Source: Paradesertivirga superstes
GTDB lineage: Bacteria > Bacteroidota > Bacteroidia > Sphingobacteriales > Sphingobacteriaceae
Length of the DNA stretch: 64,000 nucleotides
Reading direction: 5' to 3'
Assembly: GCF_037622515.1 (NCBI RefSeq)
Contig: NZ_JBBJCN010000004.1
Coordinates: 62,001-126,000 of the forward strand
Positions 25,824-34,200 of the stretch are shown piece after piece; positions within the stretch are counted from its first letter, which is position 1, and each line of letters starts with the position of its first letter. The position numbers and the translations under genes are program-made. The notes beneath the pieces are model-generated. The model made no database searches. It worked only from the letters and a program-made list of their open reading frames with translations, and had not been told where the DNA came from.

Positions 25824-26654
25824 ATGACAAAGCAGTTAAAAAACATCTTCGTACCAATAAATTTTTCTGATTCTGCAGACAGTGCTATTTATGCAGCAAT
25901 TGCTATGTGCAAAAGACATCATGCCAACTTACATTTATTACATGTTGAAAAGGAAAGCATATTTATTTATCCGCCTGGCAAAACACACGTTACGTTCCTA
26001 AACATGTTAAAAACTGAAGTTGAACGAGCGGATAATTTGGAAAAGCATGCTAAGAAAATTCAGGAACAAAGCAATATCAACTGCTTTTTTCATACGGGTA
26101 CCGGTGTATTTCATGAAGTAGTCGCTACCAAAGCAAAAGATTTTTATTGCGACCTTATTATCCTTCAAAAAAGCTCCAGTCCGTTTTCTTTACTTGGAAA
26201 CAGTGCATATGAAATTTTGAAAAAAGTTTCATGTCCGGTTCTAACAATCCCATCGGGCAAGTGGTCATTATATTTTAAGAATATATTCTATCCTATTCGT
26301 CCGATTCAGTCAGCAATGCAAAAATTAGATATAGCATTATCAATCATTAAAAAGAATCAGGCTAAAGTGTCAATATTCGGTGCATTGAAAAATCTGTCTG
26401 AGATGAGCGTTGTTGCTAAATTTAGTCAGAAAGTGGATAATCTGTTATCCAAAGACAAAATCAAGGTTGAAACTGAAATTAGCAGCAGTATTGACCCGGC
26501 TAAAGAAGTGGTTAAAAGAGCAGTCGAAAAGGATTCAGACCTGATCATTATTTCAGCGACGATAAAAAAGGGTTTCACATCCTTTTTTACTCGCAATTAT
26601 ACAGAGAGAGTTATCAATAATTCACCTATACCTGTATTAAGTGTTAAAGCATAA
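25824..26654 (+). CDS. Two-domain universal stress protein
   Basis: The protein has 276 residues. Domain 1 (about 1-145) starts KNIFVPINFSDSADSAIYAA and ends SAYEILKKVSCPVLTIPSG. Domain 2 (about 150-276) is shorter and ends TERVINNSPIPVLSVKA. Fused Usp pairs are common in Bacteroidetes. The family binds ATP or is induced by starvation, heat and oxidants; the target is unknown. Domain 1 lacks an obvious G-x2-G-x9-G(S/T) ATP loop (DLIILQKSSSPFSLLGNSAY), so ATP binding is unsure. Its 3' end converges with otsAB. Confidence 0.88.
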   Translation: MTKQLKNIFVPINFSDSADSAIYAAIAMCKRHHANLHLLHVEKESIFIYPPGKTHVTFLNMLKTEVERADNLEKHAKKIQEQSNINCFFHTGTGVFHEVVATKAKDFYCDLIILQKSSSPFSLLGNSAYEILKKVSCPVLTIPSGKWSLYFKNIFYPIRPIQSAMQKLDIALSIIKKNQAKVSIFGALKNLSEMSVVAKFSQKVDNLLSKDKIKVETEISSSIDPAKEVVKRAVEKDSDLIIISATIKKGFTSFFTRNYTERVINNSPIPVLSVKA

Positions 26655-26699
26655 ATAGAACAAATATCTCTTAATAGGTGGAGTTCATGAGCCATTCCT

Positions 26700-28889
26700 T
26701 TATTGAACTTCAACGGGTTCTATTAGGTCTCTTAACAATTTACGGACCTCTACAGGGCTTCGGAGGTAGAACCGGGCGGAGGAAATATTACTACCTACTT
26801 TAATCGATACAGAGCTTTCTGGAATTACTTTAAAAATATCTTCATCAGTATGATCATCACCAAAAGCCATCACAAAATCGTATTCCTTGTTATGTAGTTG
26901 TGCCAAAGCAGCCTTTCCTTTATTAATTTCGATGTTTTTGATTTCGACAACTTTATTTCCCGGTAGTAATTGAAGTCCACGGTCATTAATAAGATACCTG
27001 AGGTTGTTCATTAATTCAGCGGTTCTCAATTCTCCAAGGCCTTTCTCTACCTTTCGGTAGTGCCACACCAGAGAGAAGTCTTTTTCTTCTATAAAAGCTC
27101 CAGGTGTTCTGTCCATATATGTTTCAAGGACGGGATAAATATCCTGCTTCCATTGATCATTTAAACCTTGAACGCTCTCCCAGTTTCCGTTTCGCTTTTG
27201 CCATGCTCCATGTTCAGCGATAAGGTTTAAATCCATGTGACCAAACCATTCTTCAAGTGTGTTATGATCCCTTCCGCTAACCAGGACAAGATAATTAGAT
27301 GGATCTGAATGCAAGAGATCGAGTAGTTCGTAAAGTTCCGCATCAGGTTTTGCAGAATTTATTTCAGGTTTGAATTCAACCAGAGTGCCATCGTAATCCA
27401 GAAAGATTATGCGGTTATTCGCCTTATTGTACACCTTTTTTATCGCCTGTTCAGTAATGGGGCTAATTATCCGGGTATTCATTGAGTGCTGTTGATTTTT
27501 AACTTCTAACAGCTTCTCCATATATATTTTCACCCAATGATAAATGTTAAACTTGGCCACTACCTGTCTCATCAGCTTCATTCGTCTTTTTTGTTCTTCC
27601 TCCGGCATAGTAAGCGCTCGAAAGATAGTGTCGGCCATGGACGTAATATTACTTGGATTCACGATCAGTGCATCCACCAATTCTTTTGACGCACCTGCCA
27701 TTTCACTTAATATTAAGACTCCGGTGTTTTGTGTGCGGCTAGCTACATATTCTTTACTAACCAGGTTCATACCATCACGCATTGGTGTTACCATACAGAC
27801 GTCCGCATTATGATATAATGCAGCTAAGGTCTCTACAGGGAAAGACCGGTAAAAGTAGTGAACTGGTACCCAGTCTATTGTACGATTTCTGGCATTTATT
27901 TCACCAACTTTTCTGTCAATAAGTTCTTTAAGTTCCCGGTATTGTGGTACGTTATCCCTTGAAGGTACCACAATCATATGAAGTATTACATTTCCAATGT
28001 ATTCAGGATGCAATTGCAATAATCTTTCAAACGCCTGAAGCCGTTGCAGAATCCCTTTACTATAGTCCAGACGATCAATCGCCAGGATCATACGCCTGCC
28101 TTTATTAGCTTCCTGTAACTTATCGATTTCTCTAACCACGTTATGCTGAGTGGTTAAAGAAGCATATTTTTCATTATCTATGCCCATCGGGAATGATTCG
28201 GCAACTACAATTCTACCATCAACAGAGAGCTCGTTAGCAGAGCAGGCAACCGGTAGTAAACGCACCGCTGTATCAAGGAAATGACTGACATCATCGAATG
28301 TATGAAAGCCGAGAAGATCGGCTCCTAACATACCCTCGATTAGTTCGCAACGCCACGGAATAAGCCGGAAAATTTCGAAAGACGGAAAAGGAATATGGAG
28401 AAAAAATCCTATTGAAACATCAGGTAGTGCCGCACGGATAAGTCCCGGCAGTAATAATAATTGATAATCATGAATCCATATCTTATCCCCCGCCTGAGCA
28501 ACCTTTATCACTTCCTCAAAGAACTTTTGATTTACAGATTGGTAATAGTCCCAGTTAGATTGCTTATAATCCGAATGAGTGGGTGCATAGTAATGGAAAA
28601 TTGGCCACAATATTTCATTAGAAAATCCTTCATAAAACTCTGAAATTTCCTGCGAGCTTAAAAAAACCGGTAAGAGGTTTAATTCTGAAAGGCGATCTTT
28701 AATAATTAACTGATTCTTTTCGCCATTTATTTGTAAACCAGGCCAGCCGATCCAAACGTTATCTCCATTTTTGTATACAGACCCTAATCCTGTGGCTAAT
28801 CCGCCTTCAGCAGGGTTCAAGTCGAAATCGCCATTCTTTTCAGATACTTTAACGGGAAACCTGTTTGAAATTATAATCGTTTTACTCAT
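26700..28889 (-). CDS. otsAB: Bifunctional trehalose-6-phosphate synthase/phosphatase
   Basis: From the ATG at 28889 (MSKTIIISNRFPVKV) the protein has about 729 residues. Residues 1-465 form a GT20 trehalose-phosphate synthase, with EGGLATGLGSVY, WIHDYQLLLLPGLIR, AIDRLDYSKGI and TPMRDGMNLVSKEYVA. From about 490 a HAD-type trehalose phosphatase follows (IIFLDYDGTLVEFKPE; LVLVSGRDHNTLEEW; FGDDHTDEDIF). One polypeptide thus makes trehalose from UDP-glucose and glucose-6-phosphate. Both active sites look complete. Trehalose is a typical osmo- and desiccation protectant, which fits the stress cluster. Confidence 0.95.
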   Translation of the reverse strand: MSKTIIISNRFPVKVSEKNGDFDLNPAEGGLATGLGSVYKNGDNVWIGWPGLQINGEKNQLIIKDRLSELNLLPVFLSSQEISEFYEGFSNEILWPIFHYYAPTHSDYKQSNWDYYQSVNQKFFEEVIKVAQAGDKIWIHDYQLLLLPGLIRAALPDVSIGFFLHIPFPSFEIFRLIPWRCELIEGMLGADLLGFHTFDDVSHFLDTAVRLLPVACSANELSVDGRIVVAESFPMGIDNEKYASLTTQHNVVREIDKLQEANKGRRMILAIDRLDYSKGILQRLQAFERLLQLHPEYIGNVILHMIVVPSRDNVPQYRELKELIDRKVGEINARNRTIDWVPVHYFYRSFPVETLAALYHNADVCMVTPMRDGMNLVSKEYVASRTQNTGVLILSEMAGASKELVDALIVNPSNITSMADTIFRALTMPEEEQKRRMKLMRQVVAKFNIYHWVKIYMEKLLEVKNQQHSMNTRIISPITEQAIKKVYNKANNRIIFLDYDGTLVEFKPEINSAKPDAELYELLDLLHSDPSNYLVLVSGRDHNTLEEWFGHMDLNLIAEHGAWQKRNGNWESVQGLNDQWKQDIYPVLETYMDRTPGAFIEEKDFSLVWHYRKVEKGLGELRTAELMNNLRYLINDRGLQLLPGNKVVEIKNIEINKGKAALAQLHNKEYDFVMAFGDDHTDEDIFKVIPESSVSIKVGSNISSARFYLRSPVEVRKLLRDLIEPVEVQ

Positions 28890-28997
28890 AATCTGGTGTT
28901 GTACTCCAGGTATATTAAAAAATCTATTACTTAAATTAACGGGAGTTAATATGCTGACTTTATGTAAACCATAACAGCCCATATTAGTTTTGAAGGT

Positions 28998-29164
28998 TTG
29001 TGTACTAGCCCCCTAAAAGACTGGACTAAATTTAAAAAACAATTTAAACCATTAAATTAGGAATCATGAAAAAAGAGAGACGAGCTTTCACGCCTGAAGA
29101 CAGGCTTGCCGTATTTTTCTCTCGCAACTTGCGTATCCCTTGCGAGTTACCTGTTCAATCCTGA
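28998..29164 (+). mobile_element. Possible IS3-type fragment (5' end and start of orfA)
   Basis: The stretch TGTACTAGCCCCCTAAAAGA resembles the terminal sequence of IS3-like elements. It is followed 50 bp later by a short frame starting at 29066 (MKKERRAFTPEDRLAVFFS), whose beginning recalls IS3 orfA helix-turn-helix proteins but which stops after 32 codons. I judge this by resemblance only. Confidence 0.3.
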
Positions 29165-29189
29165 TGCATTTTTGTACAATAATCCGTTG

Positions 29190-29384
29190 CATATGGACCT
29201 TTTTCCAAACAAGACAAACCCACCGGCAAAACCTATTTTAGTCATAGATCAACTTACAGAAGACTTTGGAATTCCCCTTCACAAGCATAAAAAAAATGAA
29301 AAAAACCTCAGCAAAAGCGAGGAGAATTTGCTAACTTTAATAGCAAACGTCATTGTTGAAATCATTTTGAAAGAAGAGTTATGA
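29190..29384 (+). CDS. Small ORF preceding the recombinase
   Basis: The 64-residue product from the ATG at 29190 (MDLFPNKTNPPAKPILVIDQ) ends at a TGA that overlaps the recombinase ATG at 29381. The frame is open from 29106, but the earlier part looks non-coding. The last 20 residues form an amphipathic helix (LLTLIANVIVEIILKEEL). Its stop-start overlap with the recombinase suggests it belongs to the same element. Function unknown. Confidence 0.5.
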   Translation, partial: HMDLFPNKTNPPAKPILVIDQLTEDFGIPLHKHKKNEKNLSKSEENLLTLIANVIVEIILKEEL

Positions 29385-30803
29385 ATGCCATTGGATATAT
29401 GAGGCTCAGCTCTAAAGACCAATCAAAATCTTTAGAATACCAGGAATCATCAATTAGAGAATACTGTAAAAGAAATAAGTTAAATGTCTTAGGTGTATTT
29501 AAAGATAATGGTGAATCCATACGTTCGACCGTCCCGATTATAATGCCTTAGAAGCCTATTTAAAGAAGTATAGGGGCGAGTGTCAGTACTTAATAGTACT
29601 AGACCACGATAGATTTAGCAGAAACCTACCTGAGGCTTTAATGAAAATTGCAGAACTTGAAAAGAAACACGGTGTTAAAGTGCTTTCTACAAGTGAACGT
29701 GTTGATCTCGATACATCTGACCCGGATGTATTTATGAAACGAGCTCTTGATTATATGATGGCAAATAAGGAGCTATTCAACATCAGGAAACGGACTAAAC
29801 AAGGTGTAAGGAATGCCAAGGAAAACGGCAGATATCTAGGTCGTGCACCTTTTGGCTACAGAAATATCATTGATGGAACCAAGCGAAATTTGATTGAAAT
29901 AGATAGCCCGAAAGCTCAGATTGTTGAGCGAATCTTTAGAGACTACACATTGGGAGTACCGCAGTATATCATTTAAAAATGTAAAGGCTCTCGGATTTAC
30001 CTTTACTGGAAAAAGCGCCATATCAGATATTCTTCAAAATTGCGTTTTACGCTGGCTTGATAAAAGTTCCGGCATTTCAAGAACTTCCAGAAAAATACGT
30101 TAAGGCAATTCACGAGCCAATTATATCTGAAGCGGAATACTGGCTTGTACAAAGTATGCTAAACGCAACTAAACGGAGAACACGGATACAACCGGCTGAA
30201 GATTTTCCCTTACGAGGGGTATTAAAATGTTCGTGCGGACAAAGCATGACCGCAGGCTGGACGAAAGGCAGGAGGCAATACTATTTGTACTACAGATGCA
30301 CTACACATACTAATATTAATATCCCTGGTGACCTGTTACACACCAAATTTGAAGAACTATTAAAAGCATTAGGCTTCCAACCACATCAAATCAGATTCTT
30401 GCGTGAAACTACCAAAGCACTATTGGTCGAACCGTTGAAGTTAAAACGAAAAAGAGATGATGAGAAAATAAAAGCTATAAAGGAAATCAACGAGAAGATA
30501 TTCAAGTTGGAAGAGCGCCTGATGAATAACGAAATAGAGACTTCTACTTACAAGACTTGGTTCCAAAAATTCAAAGAAGAGAAAGCAGTGTTGGAGTATC
30601 AGCTAAATGGTACCACAAAAAAAGCAACTGATAATAGTGATGATATCGTCGAGCGCATTCTGCCAAACTTAGGGAACCTTTATGAAACTTATGAAAAAGG
30701 GAACATCACTCAAAAGCATACATTAATTCGGGGGGTGTTCAAAGATAGTCTGCTATGGGGTGACGGGTCATTTAGAACCGCTTTTATAGACCCTACCTTC
30801 TAG
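29381..30803 (+). pseudogene. Large serine recombinase pseudogene
   Basis: Four frame segments together make one site-specific serine recombinase. The N-terminal resolvase part GYMRLSSKDQSKSLEYQESS keeps the nucleophile Ser. FDRPDYNALEAYLKKY, VLDHDRFSRNLPEAL and GVRNAKENGRYLGRAPFGYR follow, then a recombinase domain (FPLRGVLKCSCGQSMTAGW zinc ribbon) and a C-terminal coiled coil (KIFKLEERLMNNEIETSTY). Frames break near 29515, near 29970 (TTTAAAAA) and near 30047 (TTTT). It would have inserted or excised an element and is now inactive unless the breaks are sequencing errors. It ends just before the terminator and tRNA-Leu. Confidence 0.85.
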
Positions 30804-30823
30804 GATAACGTACTGAAAATCAA

Positions 30824-30857
30824 CAAAAAAAGGTTGCTTTTTTATGAGCAACCCTTT
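30824..30857 (-). terminator. Rho-independent terminator of hscB/tRNA-Leu
   Basis: On the minus strand a stem GGTTGC/GCAACC, extended by A-T pairs, is followed by seven T. It lies 26 bp beyond the tRNA 3' end and would end the hscB-tRNA transcript. It also marks the boundary of the recombinase scar. Confidence 0.75.
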
Positions 30858-30882
30858 CCAAATTCGGACATTTTCCGTTTAG

Positions 30883-30962
30883 TACCCAGCGCCGGAGTCG
30901 AACCGGCACGGTTTCCCACAGGTGTTTGAGACCAGCGCGTCTACCAATTCCGCCAGCTGGGC
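30883..30962 (-). tRNA. tRNA-Leu (anticodon CAA)
   Basis: On the minus strand GCCCAGC pairs with GCTGGGT to form the acceptor stem, the T arm is GCCGG-TTCGACT-CCGGC, and the anticodon loop CTCAAAC reads CAA for UUG codons. The long variable region is typical of a class II leucine tRNA. The 3' CCA is not encoded. There is one U-U pair in the anticodon stem. The 5' end is 6 bp after the hscB stop, so it may be cut from that transcript. Confidence 0.9.
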
Positions 30963-30968
30963 ATACTG

Positions 30969-31499
30969 CTATCGGGTAGCAAACTTATTCAAACTCTCGC
31001 GTATTCGCAATAAGTATTTTTGTCTGTAATATAAATCCTTGATTTTCAGAAGAAAATTCTCCTTTTCCCCTTCCTTTCCCTCATCAAAAGCTCTGGTAAA
31101 AGCATCCAGCTCAGATAATATCCCTTCTTCAATAACAGCAATTTGTTTTGAAGTATTCTCTAAAACAACAGCGTCAGGTTCAAATTCCAGCTCCATCAGG
31201 GCTTCGTTCACTTCCATCATTTCCATAAGAAACTCCTGGGGAAGCTGATACTTCTCCCCTTCTAAAGCATGGCCGTGAATCTTTAAAATATACTCTAAGC
31301 GCTTAACCGGGTTTGATAAAACCTGGTATGCTTTATTATTGATCGTCGAAAGCTCAAGTATTTCCTGTTGCTTCTCTTCAGTATGATTGATATAAAAATC
31401 AGGATGATAGGTTTTACTTAGTTCGTAAAACTTACGTTTTACTCCGCTTTCATCCACATTAAAAGATTCCGGAATTCCGTAAAATTCGTAATAATTCAT
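30969..31499 (-). CDS. hscB: Fe-S cluster co-chaperone HscB
   Basis: The 176 residues combine a J-domain (residues 1-75) containing YHPDF and the YYEFYGIPESFNVDES start with a C-terminal three-helix bundle (LPQEFLMEMMEVNEALMELE), the HscB layout. It would deliver the scaffold IscU and stimulate HscA ATPase during Fe-S assembly. It is the last protein gene of a minus-strand run. Other Fe-S genes (IscX, ferredoxin) lie 19 kb away. Confidence 0.92.
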   Translation of the reverse strand: MNYYEFYGIPESFNVDESGVKRKFYELSKTYHPDFYINHTEEKQQEILELSTINNKAYQVLSNPVKRLEYILKIHGHALEGEKYQLPQEFLMEMMEVNEALMELEFEPDAVVLENTSKQIAVIEEGILSELDAFTRAFDEGKEGEKENFLLKIKDLYYRQKYLLRIRESLNKFATR

Positions 31500-31550
31500 C
31501 CTTAATTAATACTTATACTAATCAACATGATATGTAAGGTTTTTCTGCAT

Positions 31551-31586
31551 GCTTCGACAAGCTCAGCATGACAAACTCAGCACGAC
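31551..31586. repeat. Intergenic palindromic repeat of the TTCGACAAGCTCAGC type
   Basis: The hscB-rseP gap contains TTCGACAAGCTCAGCATGAC followed by a partial second unit (AACTCAGCACGAC). Such units, with self-complementary GCTTCGACAAGC, recur in many Bacteroidetes genomes as REP-like elements (from memory). Confidence 0.55.
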
Positions 31587-31592
31587 ACTGCA

Positions 31593-32915
31593 TTAATTTA
31601 TCACGTATTTAAGAATATCATTTCCTAAAACAAATACCATAAGGGCAACTAATATTACGAAGCCTACAAGTTGTGCCTTTTCCATAAACTTATCGCCTAA
31701 AGGTTTGCCTTTAATCATTTCGATTACCAGAAACACAGCGTGCCCACCGTCTAAAGCAGGAATGGGTAATAAGTTCATTAATGCCAGAGCCATAGATAGC
31801 AAACCTACAAGGCTCCAGAATTTAATCCAGTTTACCTCTGCCCCAAACATATTGGCTATACCTACCGGACCTGTAAATGCCTTATTTGCCTTTACCTGTC
31901 CGGATACTACCTTGCCTAAACCCTTAGCGTTATCGGTAAAAGACCCCCAGGCTTTAGATGCGCCAACCGGAAGGGATGTAAAGAAATCGTATTTCTGTTT
32001 CTCCTGAGGAATTTCAAGACCATCAGGTTTAAAACCAATCTGACCGGCTGTATCAACTGCTGTAGCTAACCTTACTGTATCAACCGAACGCAGAACACCA
32101 AGTTCGACAGTTTTACTCTTCTGCGCCTGTAATTCGTCTCGTACTTCATCCAGGAACTTAACCGGCTTTCTGTTAATGCTTACGATCTTATCACCAACCT
32201 CTAGTCCCGCTTTCTTTGCGTTACTGGCAGGCACAACCTCTCCTACTGAAGCTAAAAATCTTGGTGCCACAAATTCCGCGATACCATAATCAGAGACTTT
32301 CTCTAACACATCGCCAGGAACTTTAATGGTTTTAGTATCACCATTGCGTTGTACAGTAAGTTCGCTGTTTCCTAATAATACTTTGGAACTGGCCACTTCC
32401 TCGAAACGAACAATCTTTTTTCCATTGACTTCAACAATTCTGTCTCCATTCTGAAGGCCGATTTCTTTGCCGATAATTCCCGGGGCAATACCATTAACTA
32501 ATTTATCATTAGGAGTATAGGATTCGCCGTATTTGAAAGTAAGTATCCAGAAAATAAAGATCCCCAGAATAATATTTACGGTAACGCCGCCAAGCATAAC
32601 AATTAGTCGCTGCCAGGCTGGTTTAGAGCGAAATTCCCAGGGTTGAGGCGGGCCCGCCAGCTGATCAGTATCCATAGACTCATCGATCATACCTGCGATT
32701 TTCACATAGCCCCCTAAAGGCAGCCAGCCGATTCCATATTCACAACCTTTATAGTTAAAACTGAATAATTTAAAGCCCCATGCGTCAAAGAATAAATAAA
32801 ATTTTTCGACTTTTATTCCAAAAGCACGAGCGGCCCAAAAATGCCCCAGCTCGTGTAATACTATTAATATTGATAATCCCAGCAAAAGCTGGCCTGTCAT
32901 AACGAGTCCGTCCAT
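31593..32915 (-). CDS. rseP: RIP zinc metalloprotease RseP (site-2 protease)
   Basis: The 440-residue inner-membrane protease has the first helix carrying HELGHFWAAR (zinc ligands and catalytic Glu), two central PDZ domains (GIIGKEIGLQNGDRIVEVNG; NAKKAGLEVGDKIVSINRKP), and the C-terminal helix with PIPALDGGHAVF (third ligand Asp). It cleaves membrane-embedded substrates such as anti-sigma factors. It follows dxr directly (14 bp), a common Bacteroidetes arrangement. Confidence 0.94.
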   Translation of the reverse strand: MDGLVMTGQLLLGLSILIVLHELGHFWAARAFGIKVEKFYLFFDAWGFKLFSFNYKGCEYGIGWLPLGGYVKIAGMIDESMDTDQLAGPPQPWEFRSKPAWQRLIVMLGGVTVNIILGIFIFWILTFKYGESYTPNDKLVNGIAPGIIGKEIGLQNGDRIVEVNGKKIVRFEEVASSKVLLGNSELTVQRNGDTKTIKVPGDVLEKVSDYGIAEFVAPRFLASVGEVVPASNAKKAGLEVGDKIVSINRKPVKFLDEVRDELQAQKSKTVELGVLRSVDTVRLATAVDTAGQIGFKPDGLEIPQEKQKYDFFTSLPVGASKAWGSFTDNAKGLGKVVSGQVKANKAFTGPVGIANMFGAEVNWIKFWSLVGLLSMALALMNLLPIPALDGGHAVFLVIEMIKGKPLGDKFMEKAQLVGFVILVALMVFVLGNDILKYVIN

Positions 32916-32929
32916 TCGTATTTAAGATT

Positions 32930-34105
32930 TTATTTAAGATTTGTATTCTGATAGTTTGTTACTAAATGCTGCGCTAAAATGCGAGTTTCTTTGTCAGTTT
33001 CAATATAATCCTCTAAAGAAGGGTCAATTAAATGCCCCATACTGCTCATACACTTTTCTATAACGTCACTCATTTCTAAAAACCCGATTCGTTCTTTCAA
33101 AAACTCAGCCACAACCACTTCATTGGCTGCATTTATGATACATGGCATATTTCCCCCTGTTTCTATGGCCATAAAAGCTAATGCAAGATTCCTGAATGTA
33201 GTTTTGTCAGGTTGTTCAAACGATAACTGAGAATATTGTAAGAAATCAAAACGTGGAAAGTTATTATTTATTCTTTGCGGATAAGCCAGAGCATATTGTA
33301 TAGGCAGCTTCATGTCTGGTAAACCCATTTGCGATTTCATAGAACCGTCGCTGAACTGAACAATGGAGTGGATAATGGATTGAGGATGAACAATAACATC
33401 TATTTGAGAAACCTCCAGATCAAACAACCATTTTGCTTCAATTACTTCCAGACCCTTGTTCATCAATGTTGCAGAATCGATGGTGATTTTTGCGCCCATA
33501 ATCCAGTTAGGATGCTTTAAGGCCTGATTCTTTGTAACTGATGATAAAAAAGCGGTATCTCTTCCCCGGAAAGGCCCGCCCGAAGCCGTTAGATAAATTT
33601 TTTCAATCAGATTATTCTCCTCGCCCACCAGACATTGATATATCGCGGAATGTTCAGAATCAACCGGAAGGATTCTTACTCCGTTTACTTTCGCTAAGCG
33701 AGTCACAAGCTCTCCGGCGACAACCAAAGTCTCTTTATTAGCCAAAGCAATGTCCTTCCCGGCCTTTATAGCTGCAATAGTTGGCTGTAAGCCTGAAAAA
33801 CCCACTAAGGCAGTTAATACTATACTGATTTCGTTATACTGAACTACTTCAACAAGGGCATCTTCTCCCGACAGAACATTAATTTCTGTTTTCGAAAGAG
33901 CAGATTTTACTTCCTCATACTTCGCATCATTAACAATTACTACAGTATGAGGTAAAAATTCTAAAGCCTGTTTAATTAACAACTCTGCGTTATGATGAAC
34001 GGTTAATACAGAAACTTTAAAGCGGTCAGGGTTCTCTCTGATTACTTCGAGAGCTTGTGTACCGATGCTACCGGAAGAACCTAATATGGCAATGTTTTTA
34101 ATCAA
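32930..34105 (-). CDS. dxr: 1-deoxy-D-xylulose 5-phosphate reductoisomerase
   Basis: The 391 residues convert DXP to MEP with NADPH in isoprenoid synthesis. Visible landmarks are the nucleotide site GSSGSIGTQALEVI, ANKETLVVAG, the metal-binding PVDSEHSAIYQCL, and the flexible-loop region LTASGGPFRGRD. The C-terminal helical domain (INAANEVVVAEFLKERIGF) is complete. Family length about 390-400 residues matches. Confidence 0.95.
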   Translation of the reverse strand: MIKNIAILGSSGSIGTQALEVIRENPDRFKVSVLTVHHNAELLIKQALEFLPHTVVIVNDAKYEEVKSALSKTEINVLSGEDALVEVVQYNEISIVLTALVGFSGLQPTIAAIKAGKDIALANKETLVVAGELVTRLAKVNGVRILPVDSEHSAIYQCLVGEENNLIEKIYLTASGGPFRGRDTAFLSSVTKNQALKHPNWIMGAKITIDSATLMNKGLEVIEAKWLFDLEVSQIDVIVHPQSIIHSIVQFSDGSMKSQMGLPDMKLPIQYALAYPQRINNNFPRFDFLQYSQLSFEQPDKTTFRNLALAFMAIETGGNMPCIINAANEVVVAEFLKERIGFLEMSDVIEKCMSSMGHLIDPSLEDYIETDKETRILAQHLVTNYQNTNLK

Positions 34106-34200
34106 AATTATCTTATGCTACAAATGTTATACTTAAACCTTATAGGTTTATTCCCTGTTACCGTATAAAGATCTCTCCTTAGTCGGCGATGAAAAAGCGC

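Noticed and set aside
26700..28889. Frameshift or gene fusion artefact in otsAB
   Set aside because: OtsA-OtsB fusions are common in Bacteroidetes and both domains are complete in one frame.
29836..30021. Minus-strand frame within the recombinase
   Set aside because: Shadow of the recombinase pseudogene; the plus strand explains the region.
30883..30962. tRNA 3' end as attachment site for the recombinase element
   Set aside because: No copy of the tRNA 3' end was found near the other border (about 28990-29190), and large serine recombinases seldom use tRNA genes.
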